A stretch of DNA of 64,000 nt. It comes from Thalassococcus profundi. Lineage in GTDB: Bacteria; Pseudomonadota; Alphaproteobacteria; Rhodobacterales; Rhodobacteraceae. Both the position numbers and the translations under genes were made by a program. The notes under the pieces were generated by a model. It ran no database searches and was not told the DNA's origin. It worked only from the letters and a program-made list of their open reading frames with translations. The DNA lies in contig NZ_QPMK01000008.1 in NCBI RefSeq assembly GCF_003344785.1, positions 75,440-139,439 on the forward strand, in the 5' to 3' direction. Positions 15,744 through 24,156 of the stretch are shown here, in pieces; within the stretch, counting starts at the first letter, position 1, and each line of letters starts with the position of its first letter.

Positions 15744-16230
15744 GTGAGGTGACCCTGGATTTGTGGACGCTCTGCCCCCTAACGTTGAGGCGAAGAGGCC
15801 GAGATGGGGACACGCAATTACAGCGACGAGTTCAAGAGCGATCCGGTGCATCAGATAGAGGTGCGGGGGCATCCGGTTCGGAAGGTCTCCCGGTGTTTAG
15901 CCGTGGGCACCTATTCCCTCTACAAGTGGCCGAAGCAGTTCGGGGAACCGGTGACGAAGCTCGGCGTGCATCAGACCCGGATCTACACCTGGGAGCGGCA
16001 GGCGCCCGCCGGCATGTCCGGAGTTTTCTCCGGCAAGGCGACCGAGAAGGAAGGCGAGATCGAGAAACTGCACGCCAGGATCGGCCAGTTCGTGATGGAA
16101 CGCGATTTTTTGGCCAAAGCCTCCGGACGATAGGTCTGGCCCCGAGGCGAGAGATGATCGAACCAGGCCAGCCTGCTCTGCCGTTTGTCGAGCCACGGCT
16201 GAACATACCCGAGGGCCGCTCGCGACTCCG
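15744..16230 (+). mobile_element. IS3-family insertion sequence relic with chimeric OrfA
   Basis: The frame 15804-16133 encodes 109 residues. The first 50 (MGTRNYSDEFK...SLYKWPKQFGEP) match the helix-turn-helix start of one IS3-type OrfA. The rest (KLGVHQTRIYTWERQA...ERDFLAKASGR) matches the body and end of a different IS3-type OrfA. The join at about residue 51 looks like recombination between two related elements. After the stop only a short degraded start of OrfB can be sensed (RREMIEPG region); the integrase core with DDE is missing. The element cannot move itself. Confidence 0.7.
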
Positions 16231-16327
16231 GATGGGTATTCGCAGTACCGCGCGCGACGATTGCAATCCAACGGTAGAAAGCGTGGCTAACGGGACAGGT
16301 GGTCCCGCCGTGTAAAACCGGACGAGG

Positions 16328-17251
16328 TCAGGCCCAAGGTCCAGAACGTTTGGGCGTCCTGGTGCTAGGAATACGGCTGGCGGACAGCGACGGCCCAGAA
16401 GCCTTCGAGCCGTGCCCGCCCTGCGATGCCATCTCTCGAAGCGCCGCCACCCGGTTCTCGGTCGCTGGGTGCGTCGCGAAGAGGCTGTCGTGCTTGTGCG
16501 CGTGGAGCGGGTTGATGATGAACATATGTGCTGTCGCTGGATTGCGCTCGGCCGCGTGGTTGTCGATTCGGGCCGCACCGGCTGCTATCTTCTCCAGCGC
16601 TGACGCCAGCCAGAGCGGCTGCCCACAGATCTCGGCCCCCGCTTTGTCGGCGGCGTACTCCCGGGTCCGGCTTATCGCCATCTGAACCAGGGCCGCCGCC
16701 ATTGGGGCGAGGAACATCATTGCCAATGTCCCGATCAGCCCCATCCGCTCTCTCGCGCCGCCGAAGAAAAGCGCGAAGTTGGCCAGCATCGAGATGGCAC
16801 CGGCGAAGGTTGCGGTAACGGTCATGATCGCCGTGTCGTGGTTGCGGATATGTGCCAGCTCGTGGGCAATAACACCGGCCAGTTCCTCCCGCGTGAGGCT
16901 TTGCATCAGACCCGAGGTCACCGCGACGGCGGCGTTCGCGGGATTGCGCCCGGTGGCAAAGGCATTGGGCTGCGGCGTATCGATCAGATAGACTTGGGGC
17001 TCGGGCAACCCGGCGTTGCGCGCGAGCTCTGTGGTCAGAGCGTGCAGACCCAGGCGATCACCGTGGGTTACCGGTTGGGCGTTGTGCATCCGCAGGACCA
17101 TTCGGTCCGAGTTCCACCAGGTAAATGTGTTCATCACCGCCGCGACGGCAAGCGCGATGACGGCGCCACCGTATCCGCCGATCAGGTATCCCACGCCCAT
17201 GAACAGCGCCGTCATCGCTGCCATCAGCACCGCTGTCTTCACGTAGCCCAT
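16328..17251 (-). CDS. htpX: Membrane zinc metalloprotease HtpX
   Basis: The start at 17251 is chosen because AAGGAG lies 7 bases upstream; an open extension of 23 codons lacks such a site. The 308-residue product has N-terminal helices (about 5-45), the zinc motif HELAH at residues 130-134, two further helices (about 145-200) and the downstream [10 protein letters not shown] segment that supplies the third zinc ligand. Known role: a heat-shock inner-membrane protease that degrades damaged membrane proteins, with FtsH. The C-terminal tail after residue 280 is low in complexity. It ends about 100 bp from the IS3 relic; the gene itself appears intact. Confidence 0.95.
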   Translation of the reverse strand: MGYVKTAVLMAAMTALFMGVGYLIGGYGGAVIALAVAAVMNTFTWWNSDRMVLRMHNAQPVTHGDRLGLHALTTELARNAGLPEPQVYLIDTPQPNAFATGRNPANAAVAVTSGLMQSLTREELAGVIAHELAHIRNHDTAIMTVTATFAGAISMLANFALFFGGARERMGLIGTLAMMFLAPMAAALVQMAISRTREYAADKAGAEICGQPLWLASALEKIAAGAARIDNHAAERNPATAHMFIINPLHAHKHDSLFATHPATENRVAALREMASQGGHGSKASGPSLSASRIPSTRTPKRSGPWA

Positions 17252-17471
17252 CTTCGTCTCCTTGCCTCTGCACGTCCGCGGTCGTGGAGATATGGGGCTT
17301 TTCCCAACATACACAAGCAAACTGTGCCGAGCACACGCGCGGACCGGACTTTGGGAATGTGCTCCGATAGCTGCTTTGGGAAGGTCGCACCCATCGGCTA
17401 TCTAAGCCCTACCGCCTTCGCGGAGAGAACTATGAAAGCTTAAACTACCCTCCACGAAACCGGCAGCAGGC

Positions 17472-17629
17472 CATCATGTTGCTTGTGCAGTGATGATGGA
17501 AGGAAGACGGGGGTCCTCGATCGGAACTGCGGATGTGGACGACAAGTCCTAGGAAAGGTGGGCTTTGCCTATTGGGGCATATTGGGTGCGGGCGCCAGGG
17601 TCAGTGTCGATCCTTGGAGTTTGGCTGGA
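17472..17629. repeat. Dispersed conserved block, copy A
   Basis: The first 148 bp align to 26217-26364 and 50466-50613 without any insertion or deletion. Copy A matches copy C for 10 bp more, to 17629. The ends are the most conserved parts (CTTGTGCAGTGATGAT and GTCGATCCTTGGAG). At this copy the XRE-type gene that adjoins copies B and C is absent. The remaining intergenic DNA between htpX and the GntR gene shows nothing else. Confidence 0.85.
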
Positions 17630-17711
17630 CATTTTATCGCGCCGAAAAGGCGGCTTGGATGCTGATTTTGGGACCAGCCCGTGAACTCTTGCGCGGCACA
17701 TGGTCTTGTAC

Positions 17712-18437
17712 TCAAAAATAGTCTGGATACTTCTCGATGATCTGGTCGAGCTGGGACAGCGTTCCCGACAGATGTTCGCGCACGACGGCTTCGGCGCCGC
17801 GATGGTCGTGGGCATCGATCGCGTCAAGGATGCGTCCGTGGCACGAAATGATCGACCCTGATTTTCCCGGATCCGGCAGGTTCAACTTCCGAAGACGATC
17901 GATATGTCCGGACCGAGCAGTCACGATGCTCCACAATGTACCAACACCGGCGGCGTCGCACAGGGCGGCGTGAAATTCTTGATCCAAGCGCGAGAACTCC
18001 ACGAGGTCGTCCGATTCAAGTACGGCGCGCTGAAGGGTAAGGCACGTCCTCGCCTTGGCGATCTTTGCATCCGCACCTTGCCGGATCAGAGCGCGCACAA
18101 CCTCGAGTTCGATCGACAAGCGGAGAAACTGCGTTTCTTGGGCATGCGCCACGTCGATCTTCGACACCACCGTTTTGGACTGTGGATAGATGACCAGCAG
18201 TCCTTCTTCCTCAAGCCGCATCATGGCGTCGCGTACGGGGGTCTGGCTCACGCCATACTGAGCGGCGATCTCGGAGCGCGAGAGGTACGCGCCAGGAGCC
18301 AGCTCGAGACTGACGATTCGTTCGCGCAAGGCATCGTGAAGCACGGCGCTGGCAGAGCCACGCTTGATCGTCATGTGTGCAGCAGGGCGCCTGGCCTGCA
18401 TTTGCCTCTTTATGTCAGTGCTTTCGGCCATTTCCAC
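17712..18437 (-). CDS. GntR-family transcriptional regulator, FCD domain
   Basis: Of 241 residues, about 28-92 are a winged helix (YGVSQTPVRDAMMRLEEEG as recognition region) and about 100-225 an FCD domain with metal-type residues (DQEFHAALCDAAG; HGRILDAIDAHD). It uses a GTG start; an ATG two codons later is possible. It is divergent from a TRAP/sugar-acid operon whose promoter region carries a perfect 14-bp palindrome (18493-18506), so it likely controls uptake and breakdown of a sugar acid. The effector is probably the acid or its dehydrated keto product. Confidence 0.9.
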   Translation of the reverse strand: MEMAESTDIKRQMQARRPAAHMTIKRGSASAVLHDALRERIVSLELAPGAYLSRSEIAAQYGVSQTPVRDAMMRLEEEGLLVIYPQSKTVVSKIDVAHAQETQFLRLSIELEVVRALIRQGADAKIAKARTCLTLQRAVLESDDLVEFSRLDQEFHAALCDAAGVGTLWSIVTARSGHIDRLRKLNLPDPGKSGSIISCHGRILDAIDAHDHRGAEAVVREHLSGTLSQLDQIIEKYPDYF

Positions 18438-18492
18438 GCGTCAATTTCGAAGTTTCCTGTTCCAGACAATAAAGCGTCCTTGCCAGATTTAC

Positions 18493-18506
18493 ACTAATAT
18501 ATTAGT
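18493..18506. promoter_or_regulatory. Palindromic operator for the sugar-acid operon
   Basis: ACTAATATATTAGT is a perfect 14-bp palindrome in an AT-rich island between the divergent GntR gene and the TRAP binding-protein gene (54 bp before its ATG). Its position would overlap promoter elements for the operon. Binding by the adjacent FCD regulator is inferred. Confidence 0.6.
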
Positions 18507-18559
18507 ACATCAATAAGCCGAGGGGGGAGGCCCCCGGTGTCGTTTAAGGGAGGACCTTC

Positions 18560-19585
18560 ATGACCGTTTCCAGAACAGCCGCACTTACCATGTCCGTTTC
18601 GATGCTTGCCGGACTTGCCCATGCCGATACGCTGAACATTCAGACGTCGTTCAACGCCGGCGATTTCTCGACCAAGTACATCACCGAGGAATGGCTGCCC
18701 AAGATCGAAGAGACGACCGAGGGACGCATTTCGATCGTTCTCACGCCGAATGGCTCCGTGGTTCCGGCACGCGATACGCCCGAGGCCGTCGCGGCGGGCG
18801 CGCTCGACGGTGACTTTACATCGGTCAACTACTTCTCCGGCCAAGAGCCCGCCTTTGCCCTGCTGGGCGACCTGATCTCGGGCTACGACACACCCGAGCA
18901 GATGATCGGCTTCTGCCAGGATGGCCCCGGCGAGGAAATGATGCAGAAAGCGTCCGACGCGATCACGGGTGGCGAGGTCAAGGTCGTCGCCTGCGGCCCG
19001 TACTCTCGCGAAGCTCTGGTCGCCCGCGAGCCGATCCGGACCTTCGAGGACCTGGAAGGCAAGAAGATCCGTTCGCCCGAGGGGCTCGCCGCCGCCGTGT
19101 TCCAGGCCGCTGGCGCGTCTCCGGTCGCGATCCCGTTTTCGGAGGTCTTCGGCGCGCTGGAGAAGGGCATCGTCGATGCTGCCGACGCGTCGGCTTACGT
19201 GAACAACGACGCGACCGGCCTGCACGACGTTGCACCCTATCCGCTTTATCCAGGCATCCACTCGATGCCTGCAATGCAGTTCACCGTGAACCGCGAGGTC
19301 TGGGAAGGTCTCGAGCCGCAGGATCAGGAGGCGCTGCGCACCTGGTGGTATGACGCGATGCGCGCGATGGCCGCCGAAGTCACCAAGCTCGACCGCGAAC
19401 TGGCCGAGCGCGACGACCAGAAGGACGACATCGAGGTCATCGACTGGGCGCAGGAAGACCGTGACCAGCTGCGCGAAGTTGCCCGCAAGGAGTGGGAGAG
19501 CTACGCCCAGAAATCCGAGCTGGCTCAGGAAGCTCTCGAAGCGCACATCGGTTACATGACCGAAATCGGCCTCTTCAAGGAGTAA
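18560..19585 (+). CDS. TRAP transporter substrate-binding protein (DctP family)
   Basis: A signal peptide ends near LAHA (about residue 22) in this 341-residue protein. The conserved ligand Arg region is EGKKIRSPEG, followed by the FSEVFGALEKGIVDAAD hinge segment. It resembles the DctP branch that binds sugar acids and alpha-keto acids more than the C4-dicarboxylate branch. GGGAGGA precedes the ATG. It is the first gene of an operon with Q and M subunits, an IlvD-type dehydratase, an RraA-like protein and an aldehyde dehydrogenase. A pentonate or hexonate is the probable ligand; this is inferred from the enzymes. Confidence 0.9.
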   Translation: MTVSRTAALTMSVSMLAGLAHADTLNIQTSFNAGDFSTKYITEEWLPKIEETTEGRISIVLTPNGSVVPARDTPEAVAAGALDGDFTSVNYFSGQEPAFALLGDLISGYDTPEQMIGFCQDGPGEEMMQKASDAITGGEVKVVACGPYSREALVAREPIRTFEDLEGKKIRSPEGLAAAVFQAAGASPVAIPFSEVFGALEKGIVDAADASAYVNNDATGLHDVAPYPLYPGIHSMPAMQFTVNREVWEGLEPQDQEALRTWWYDAMRAMAAEVTKLDRELAERDDQKDDIEVIDWAQEDRDQLREVARKEWESYAQKSELAQEALEAHIGYMTEIGLFKE

Positions 19586-19604
19586 CCGTCTCTCCCGCCG
19601 CCGG

Positions 19605-19629
19605 GGGCGGCGCGATGTGTGCGCCGCCC
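19605..19629 (+). promoter_or_regulatory. GC-rich intercistronic hairpin after the binding-protein gene
   Basis: GGGCGGCGC and GCGCCGCCC form a perfect 9-bp stem with a 7-base loop, 20 bases after the stop of the TRAP binding-protein gene and 34 before the small permease gene. No T-run follows. It probably protects the upstream message. Confidence 0.55.
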
Positions 19630-19662
19630 TCGGGGCTTCTTTCGAACCAATGGGAGGGACCC

Positions 19663-20184
19663 ATGAAACGCCTGCTTGCGGGCTATGCCGAGGTGATGGA
19701 CCGGTTCAGCGTCTTCATCGGGCATGCCTGCTCCACCCTCTTTTTCACGTGCATCGCGGTCTCGGCGCTCGAGGTCGTGCTGCGCTACGGCTTCGACAGC
19801 CCGACCGTCTGGTCGACCGAGCTGGCCATGACGCTGTGCGCGACCGTCTGGGTCCTTTCGGTCGGATACGTGACCCAGCGCAACCGGCACATTTCCATCA
19901 CCATGCTCGAGTTGCTCGTGAGCCCGCGGGTCTGGCGCTATTTCCGGCTGTTGCAGCTGGCGATCGCCTTCGGCGCCATTCTGGTGCTGGCCATGGCGCT
20001 CTGGGGACCAGCCGAAAAGGTCATGGGCCGCATCGAGCATTCCGGCACGGCGTTCAATTCGCCCCAGCCCACGTATCTCAAGGTTCTGATCGTCGTCGGA
20101 TGCGGTCTCTACCTGGCGCAACTGCTGGCCAACATCATCCGCTGGTTCCAGAAAACCGAGGGAGACCTGTCCGGTGGGCATTGA
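19663..20184 (+). CDS. TRAP transporter small permease (DctQ family)
   Basis: The start at 19663 (MKRLLAGY) follows GGGAGGG by 4 bases; the frame is open further upstream but overlaps the preceding hairpin. The 173-residue protein has four hydrophobic helices, the first around 13-38 (FIGHACSTLFFTCIAVSALE). It pairs with the large subunit, whose GTG start lies 10 bases inside this gene's end, so translation is coupled. Confidence 0.88.
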   Translation: MKRLLAGYAEVMDRFSVFIGHACSTLFFTCIAVSALEVVLRYGFDSPTVWSTELAMTLCATVWVLSVGYVTQRNRHISITMLELLVSPRVWRYFRLLQLAIAFGAILVLAMALWGPAEKVMGRIEHSGTAFNSPQPTYLKVLIVVGCGLYLAQLLANIIRWFQKTEGDLSGGH

Positions 20185-21490
20185 ACTGATCACTCTCTTG
20201 ATCGTCGTGGCCCTGTTGGGGCTCATGGCGATCGGCGTGCCATTGGGCATTACCACGCTCTCGGTCTCGCTCGTCACCGCGATCCTGTATTTCGGCGAGC
20301 GCGCAGGATTTTTCATCGTCGCCGCGAACGTCAGCGAAGTGCTGCACAAATACGAACTGATCGCGGTGCCCTTCTTCGTCTTCATGGCCAACGTTCTCGA
20401 ACGATCGGGGATCGCGAAGTCGCTCTTCGACTCGATGGCGATCGCCGGTGGCCGGTTCCGCGGATCGGTCGGCGTGCAGACCTGCATCGTGGCGGTGCTG
20501 CTGGCGGCGATGTCGGGCATCATGGGCGGCGAGATCGTCATGCTGGGGCTGATCGCTTTGCCGCAGATGCTGCGCCTGGGCTACGACAAGAAACTGTCGA
20601 TCGGGATCATCTGCGCTGCCGGCGCCCTGGCGACGCTCATTCCGCCATCGGTCGTGCTCATCGTCTACGGGCTGGCCGCGCAGGTCTCGATCACCAAGCT
20701 CTTCGCGGCGTCTGCGGTGCCGGGCATGCTTCTCGCCTCGCTCTACATCACCTACATCCTGGTGCGTGTGCGGCTGAACCCGGCGATGGCGCCGATCTAC
20801 GATATTCCCGAGACCGGCCTGCCATTCCTCCAGCGTCTGAAATACCTCAAGGGTGTCGTCCTGCCGGGTGCGCTGATCTTCACCGTTCTCGGTGTGATCT
20901 ATTCCGGCATCGCCACCGTGACAGAGGCCGCCGCCATCGGCGCGGTCGGCGCCCTGGTCGTGGCCGGCGTTCGCAACGAACTCAACTGGACGATGGCGCG
21001 CGACGCAATGCGCCAGACCGTGCTCACGGTTGGGTCGATCATCTGGCTGGTGCTCGGTGCCGTGTCGCTGATCGGGATCTACAACCGGATCGGCGGAGGC
21101 GACTTCCTGCGCGGAATTCTGTCCGGACTCGACATGCCGCCTCTGATGATCGTGCTTGTGATGATGCTGATCGTGATGCTGCTTGGCACGTTCCTGGAAT
21201 GGATCGCGATTATCTTCATCACCGTGCCGATCTTCGCGCCGGTGGTGATCGAACTTGGCTTCGACCCGATCTGGTTCGGCGTTCTCTTTGCCATGAACAT
21301 CCAGATCTACTACCTGTCGCCACCCTTCGGTCCGGCCTGTTTCTTCTTGAAATCAGTGGCGCCGAAAGGGGTCGAGCTTCAGGACATCTTCGTTGCCGTG
21401 CTGCCGTTCATCGGCCTGCAGATCATCGGCCTCGCCCTCGTGCTGTTCTTCCCGGACATCGCGCTGTGGCTGCCCAACCTGCTCGACTAA
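20174..21490 (+). CDS. TRAP transporter large permease (DctM family)
   Basis: The 438-residue polytopic protein starts at GTG 20174, inside the end of the small-subunit gene. Typical DctM features are GALATLIPPSVVLIVYG near residue 155 and YYLSPPFGPACFF near the end, in place of the usual TPPxG. It moves the sugar acid with a cation gradient across the inner membrane. It is followed after 13 bp by a tiny membrane-protein gene. Confidence 0.92.
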   Translation: MGIELITLLIVVALLGLMAIGVPLGITTLSVSLVTAILYFGERAGFFIVAANVSEVLHKYELIAVPFFVFMANVLERSGIAKSLFDSMAIAGGRFRGSVGVQTCIVAVLLAAMSGIMGGEIVMLGLIALPQMLRLGYDKKLSIGIICAAGALATLIPPSVVLIVYGLAAQVSITKLFAASAVPGMLLASLYITYILVRVRLNPAMAPIYDIPETGLPFLQRLKYLKGVVLPGALIFTVLGVIYSGIATVTEAAAIGAVGALVVAGVRNELNWTMARDAMRQTVLTVGSIIWLVLGAVSLIGIYNRIGGGDFLRGILSGLDMPPLMIVLVMMLIVMLLGTFLEWIAIIFITVPIFAPVVIELGFDPIWFGVLFAMNIQIYYLSPPFGPACFFLKSVAPKGVELQDIFVAVLPFIGLQIIGLALVLFFPDIALWLPNLLD

Positions 21491-21503
21491 GGAGACACCT
21501 TTC

Positions 21504-21674
21504 ATGTCCCAAGACGACGACAAGGACCTGACCCGTCAGGATGAAGAGATCGACGCGGCCCATTTCGCGGCTGAAGAGATCAAGGACAAGCATGATTTCG
21601 GCAACTGGCCCGACGTGGTCGGGCTGGCCTTCGCGGCCGCCGTGATCTGGTACAGCTTCAGCTTCACGGGGTGA
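21504..21674 (+). CDS. 56-residue single-span membrane protein in a TRAP operon
   Basis: The start ATG has AAGGAG 10 bases upstream (CTAAGGAGACACCTTTC). The first 35 residues are very acidic and helical (MSQDDDKDLTRQDEEIDA); residues about 36-55 form one hydrophobic span (VVGLAFAAAVIWYSFSF). The stop is 4 bp before the dehydratase gene. I do not recognise a family. The location between a complete TRAP permease and its catabolic enzymes suggests a small accessory subunit of the transporter or a membrane tether for the first enzyme. Confidence 0.75.
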   Translation: MSQDDDKDLTRQDEEIDAAHFAAEEIKDKHDFGNWPDVVGLAFAAAVIWYSFSFTG

Positions 21675-21678
21675 TCCT

Positions 21679-23412
21679 ATGACGAAGAAAACGCCAAGCG
21701 ACCTGCGCTCGGCGCGGTGGTTCGCGCCCGACGATCTGCGCAGCTTCGGCCACCGGTCGCGCATGATGCAGCTCGGCTACGACGAAGAGGACTTTCGCGA
21801 CAAGCCGGTGATCGGGGTGCTCAACACCTGGTCTGAGCTCAACACCTGCCATTCGCATTTTCGCGAGAGGGTGAAGGACGTGAAACGCGGCATCGCCCAG
21901 GCCGGCGGTTTCGGAGTCGAGATGCCGTCCCTTTCGGTCGATGAAAGCTTCACCAAGCCCAGCTCGATGCTCTACCGCAACCTGCTGGCGATGGAGACCG
22001 AGGAGATGATCCGCTCGCATCCGCTCGACGGGGTCGTGCTGATGGGCGGCTGCGACAAGACCACGCCGGGCCTGGTGATGGGCGCGATCAGCGCAGGCGT
22101 ACCGATGATCTACCTGCCCGCCGGGCCGATGCTGCGCGGCAATTACGCCGGCAAGATTCTCGGCTCCGGCTCGGATGCCTGGAAATACTGGGACGAACGC
22201 CGCGCAGGAAACATTTCGGACGAGGAATGGCTGGGCGTTCAGGGCGGAATCGCCCGTTCGGCCGGGACCTGCATGACGATGGGCACCGCCTCGACCATGA
22301 CGGCCATTGCCGATGCGATGGGGCTGACGCTGCCGGGCGCTTCGTCCATCCCCGCGGTGGACAGCGGCCACCAGCGCATGTCGGCCGCTTGCGGGCGCCG
22401 CATCGTCGAGATGGTGTGGGAAGACCTGACCCCGGACCGCATCGTGACACCTGCGTCCTGCCGAAATGCTGCCGTCGTTGCGATGGCGACGGGCTGCTCG
22501 ACCAACGCCGTGGTCCATCTTATCGCCATGGCGCGGCGCGCGGGTGTGCCGCTTGCGCTGGACGATCTGGATACCTTGGGGCGGATCACTCCGCTGATCG
22601 CCAACGTCCGGCCGGCGGGCAAGGATTACCTGATGGAGGATTTCTACTACGCCGGCGGTCTTCGCGCCTTGATGAAGCAGATAGAGTCGATGCTCGAGAC
22701 GTCCGCGCTGACGGTCACCGGCAAGTCGATGGCCGAAAATCTTCAAGGTGCAGAGGTTTACAACGACGACGTGATCCGGCCCTTGTCGAACCCCGTCTAT
22801 CACGAAGGCTCGCTCGCGGTGCTCAAGGGCAACCTGTGTCCCTCTGGCGCGGTGATAAAGCCCGCTGCCTGCGATCCGCGGTTTTACCAGCACGAAGGAC
22901 CCGCGATCGTCTTCGACAGCTACCCCGAAATGAAGAAGGCCGTCGATGACGAGACTCTCGACATCACGCCCGATCATGTAATGGTGCTACGCAACGCCGG
23001 ACCGCAGGGCGGACCGGGCTTCCCCGAATGGGGCATGCTGCCGATCCCGAAGGCGCTGATCAAGCAGGGGCATCGCGACATGCTGCGGATCTCCGACGCG
23101 CGAATGTCGGGCACATCCTACGGGGCCTGCGTCCTGCATGTGACGCCGGAAAGCCACGTGGGCGGACCGCTCGCGCTTTTGAAAACCGGCGACACCGTGC
23201 GGCTCGATCTCGCGGACCGGCGGCTCGACATGCTCGTGGACGAGTCCGAACTCGAGGCACGCCGGGCGGCCCTGGCACCGCCGCCGCCGCGGTACGAACG
23301 CGGCTACGGCTACATGTTTCTCAAACACGTCACCCAGGCGGATGAAGGTTGCGACTTCGACTTCCTGCAATCCGATTTCGGCCGCGCGGCGGGCGAACCC
23401 GACATTTTCTGA
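21679..23412 (+). CDS. IlvD/Edd-family sugar-acid dehydratase (L-arabinonate dehydratase-like)
   Basis: The 577-residue protein carries three cysteines of the family's iron-sulfur site: Cys57 (ELNTCHSH), Cys125 (GGCDKTTP) and Cys198 (AGTCMTMG). This pattern is that of the [2Fe-2S] dehydratases acting on sugar acids, resembling L-arabinonate dehydratase. Mg ligands and the DARMSGTSYG segment near the end are present. It would remove water from a pentonate or related acid to give a 2-keto-3-deoxy acid in the cytoplasm. It is downstream of the TRAP importer and upstream of an alpha-ketoglutaric-semialdehyde-type dehydrogenase, which supports a non-phosphorylative pentose-acid route. Confidence 0.88.
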   Translation: MTKKTPSDLRSARWFAPDDLRSFGHRSRMMQLGYDEEDFRDKPVIGVLNTWSELNTCHSHFRERVKDVKRGIAQAGGFGVEMPSLSVDESFTKPSSMLYRNLLAMETEEMIRSHPLDGVVLMGGCDKTTPGLVMGAISAGVPMIYLPAGPMLRGNYAGKILGSGSDAWKYWDERRAGNISDEEWLGVQGGIARSAGTCMTMGTASTMTAIADAMGLTLPGASSIPAVDSGHQRMSAACGRRIVEMVWEDLTPDRIVTPASCRNAAVVAMATGCSTNAVVHLIAMARRAGVPLALDDLDTLGRITPLIANVRPAGKDYLMEDFYYAGGLRALMKQIESMLETSALTVTGKSMAENLQGAEVYNDDVIRPLSNPVYHEGSLAVLKGNLCPSGAVIKPAACDPRFYQHEGPAIVFDSYPEMKKAVDDETLDITPDHVMVLRNAGPQGGPGFPEWGMLPIPKALIKQGHRDMLRISDARMSGTSYGACVLHVTPESHVGGPLALLKTGDTVRLDLADRRLDMLVDESELEARRAALAPPPPRYERGYGYMFLKHVTQADEGCDFDFLQSDFGRAAGEPDIF

Positions 23413-23420
23413 GGCACACA

Positions 23421-24146
23421 ATGACCGACTACATACTCTCCGAAGTGACGCTCGCGCGGTACAAACGCATCTCGACCGCTTCGATCGCCACGCAGCTCTA
23501 CAAAAGAGGGCTTCGCAACCAGTTCATTCAAGGCGTTCGACCGGTGTCGAAGAAGGCCGAGAACATGGTCGGCCAGGCCTTCACCCTGCGCTACCTGCCG
23601 GCGCGCGAGGATCGCAACACGCTCGACGTGTTCCGCAACCCGGAGCACCCGCAGCGCGTCGCTGTGGAAACCTGCCCGCCGGGCCAGATCCTCGTGATGG
23701 ATGCGCGCGGCGATGCCTCCGCCGCGACAGCGGGGTCGATCCTGATCACGCGTCTGCAGGTGCGAGGATGCGCCGGCGTGGTCTCTGACGGCGGGTTCCG
23801 CGATTTCGAAGGCATCGGAGAACTCGACATGCCCGCCTATTGCGCGGGGCCGTCGGCGCCGACGAACCTGACGAAACACGAGGCCATGGAACGCAACATT
23901 CCCGTCGCCTGCGGGGGAGTCGCCGTGTTTCCGGGCGACGTGCTGGTGGGCGACGGCGACGGCGTCATGGTCATCCCCGCGCATCTTGCCGACGAGATCG
24001 CCGAGGTCTGTTCGGGCATGGAGAGCTTCGAGGCTTTCGTGCTCGAGGAGGTGCTCGCCGGCACTCCGATCATCGGTCTCTATCCCTGCACAAAGGAAGA
24101 GAACCAGAAGAAATTCGAAAACTGGCAGCGCGAACGCGGCCAGTGA
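23421..24146 (+). CDS. RraA-like family protein (possible aldolase or dehydratase)
   Basis: The 241-residue protein starts at ATG 23421; the upstream open frame overlaps the dehydratase gene. It belongs to the RraA/HMG-aldolase fold: VVSDGGFRDFEGIGEL near residues 121-136 holds the Arg-Asp metal and substrate motif. It has extra N- and C-terminal segments compared with 160-residue RraA. Many such proteins are metal-dependent class II aldolases or decarboxylases, not RNase E inhibitors. In this operon the 2-keto-3-deoxy acid needs either a second dehydration or aldol cleavage, and no DapA-type enzyme is present; this protein is the natural candidate. Confidence 0.8.
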   Translation: MTDYILSEVTLARYKRISTASIATQLYKRGLRNQFIQGVRPVSKKAENMVGQAFTLRYLPAREDRNTLDVFRNPEHPQRVAVETCPPGQILVMDARGDASAATAGSILITRLQVRGCAGVVSDGGFRDFEGIGELDMPAYCAGPSAPTNLTKHEAMERNIPVACGGVAVFPGDVLVGDGDGVMVIPAHLADEIAEVCSGMESFEAFVLEEVLAGTPIIGLYPCTKEENQKKFENWQRERGQ

Positions 24147-24156
24147 GGAGAACGAC

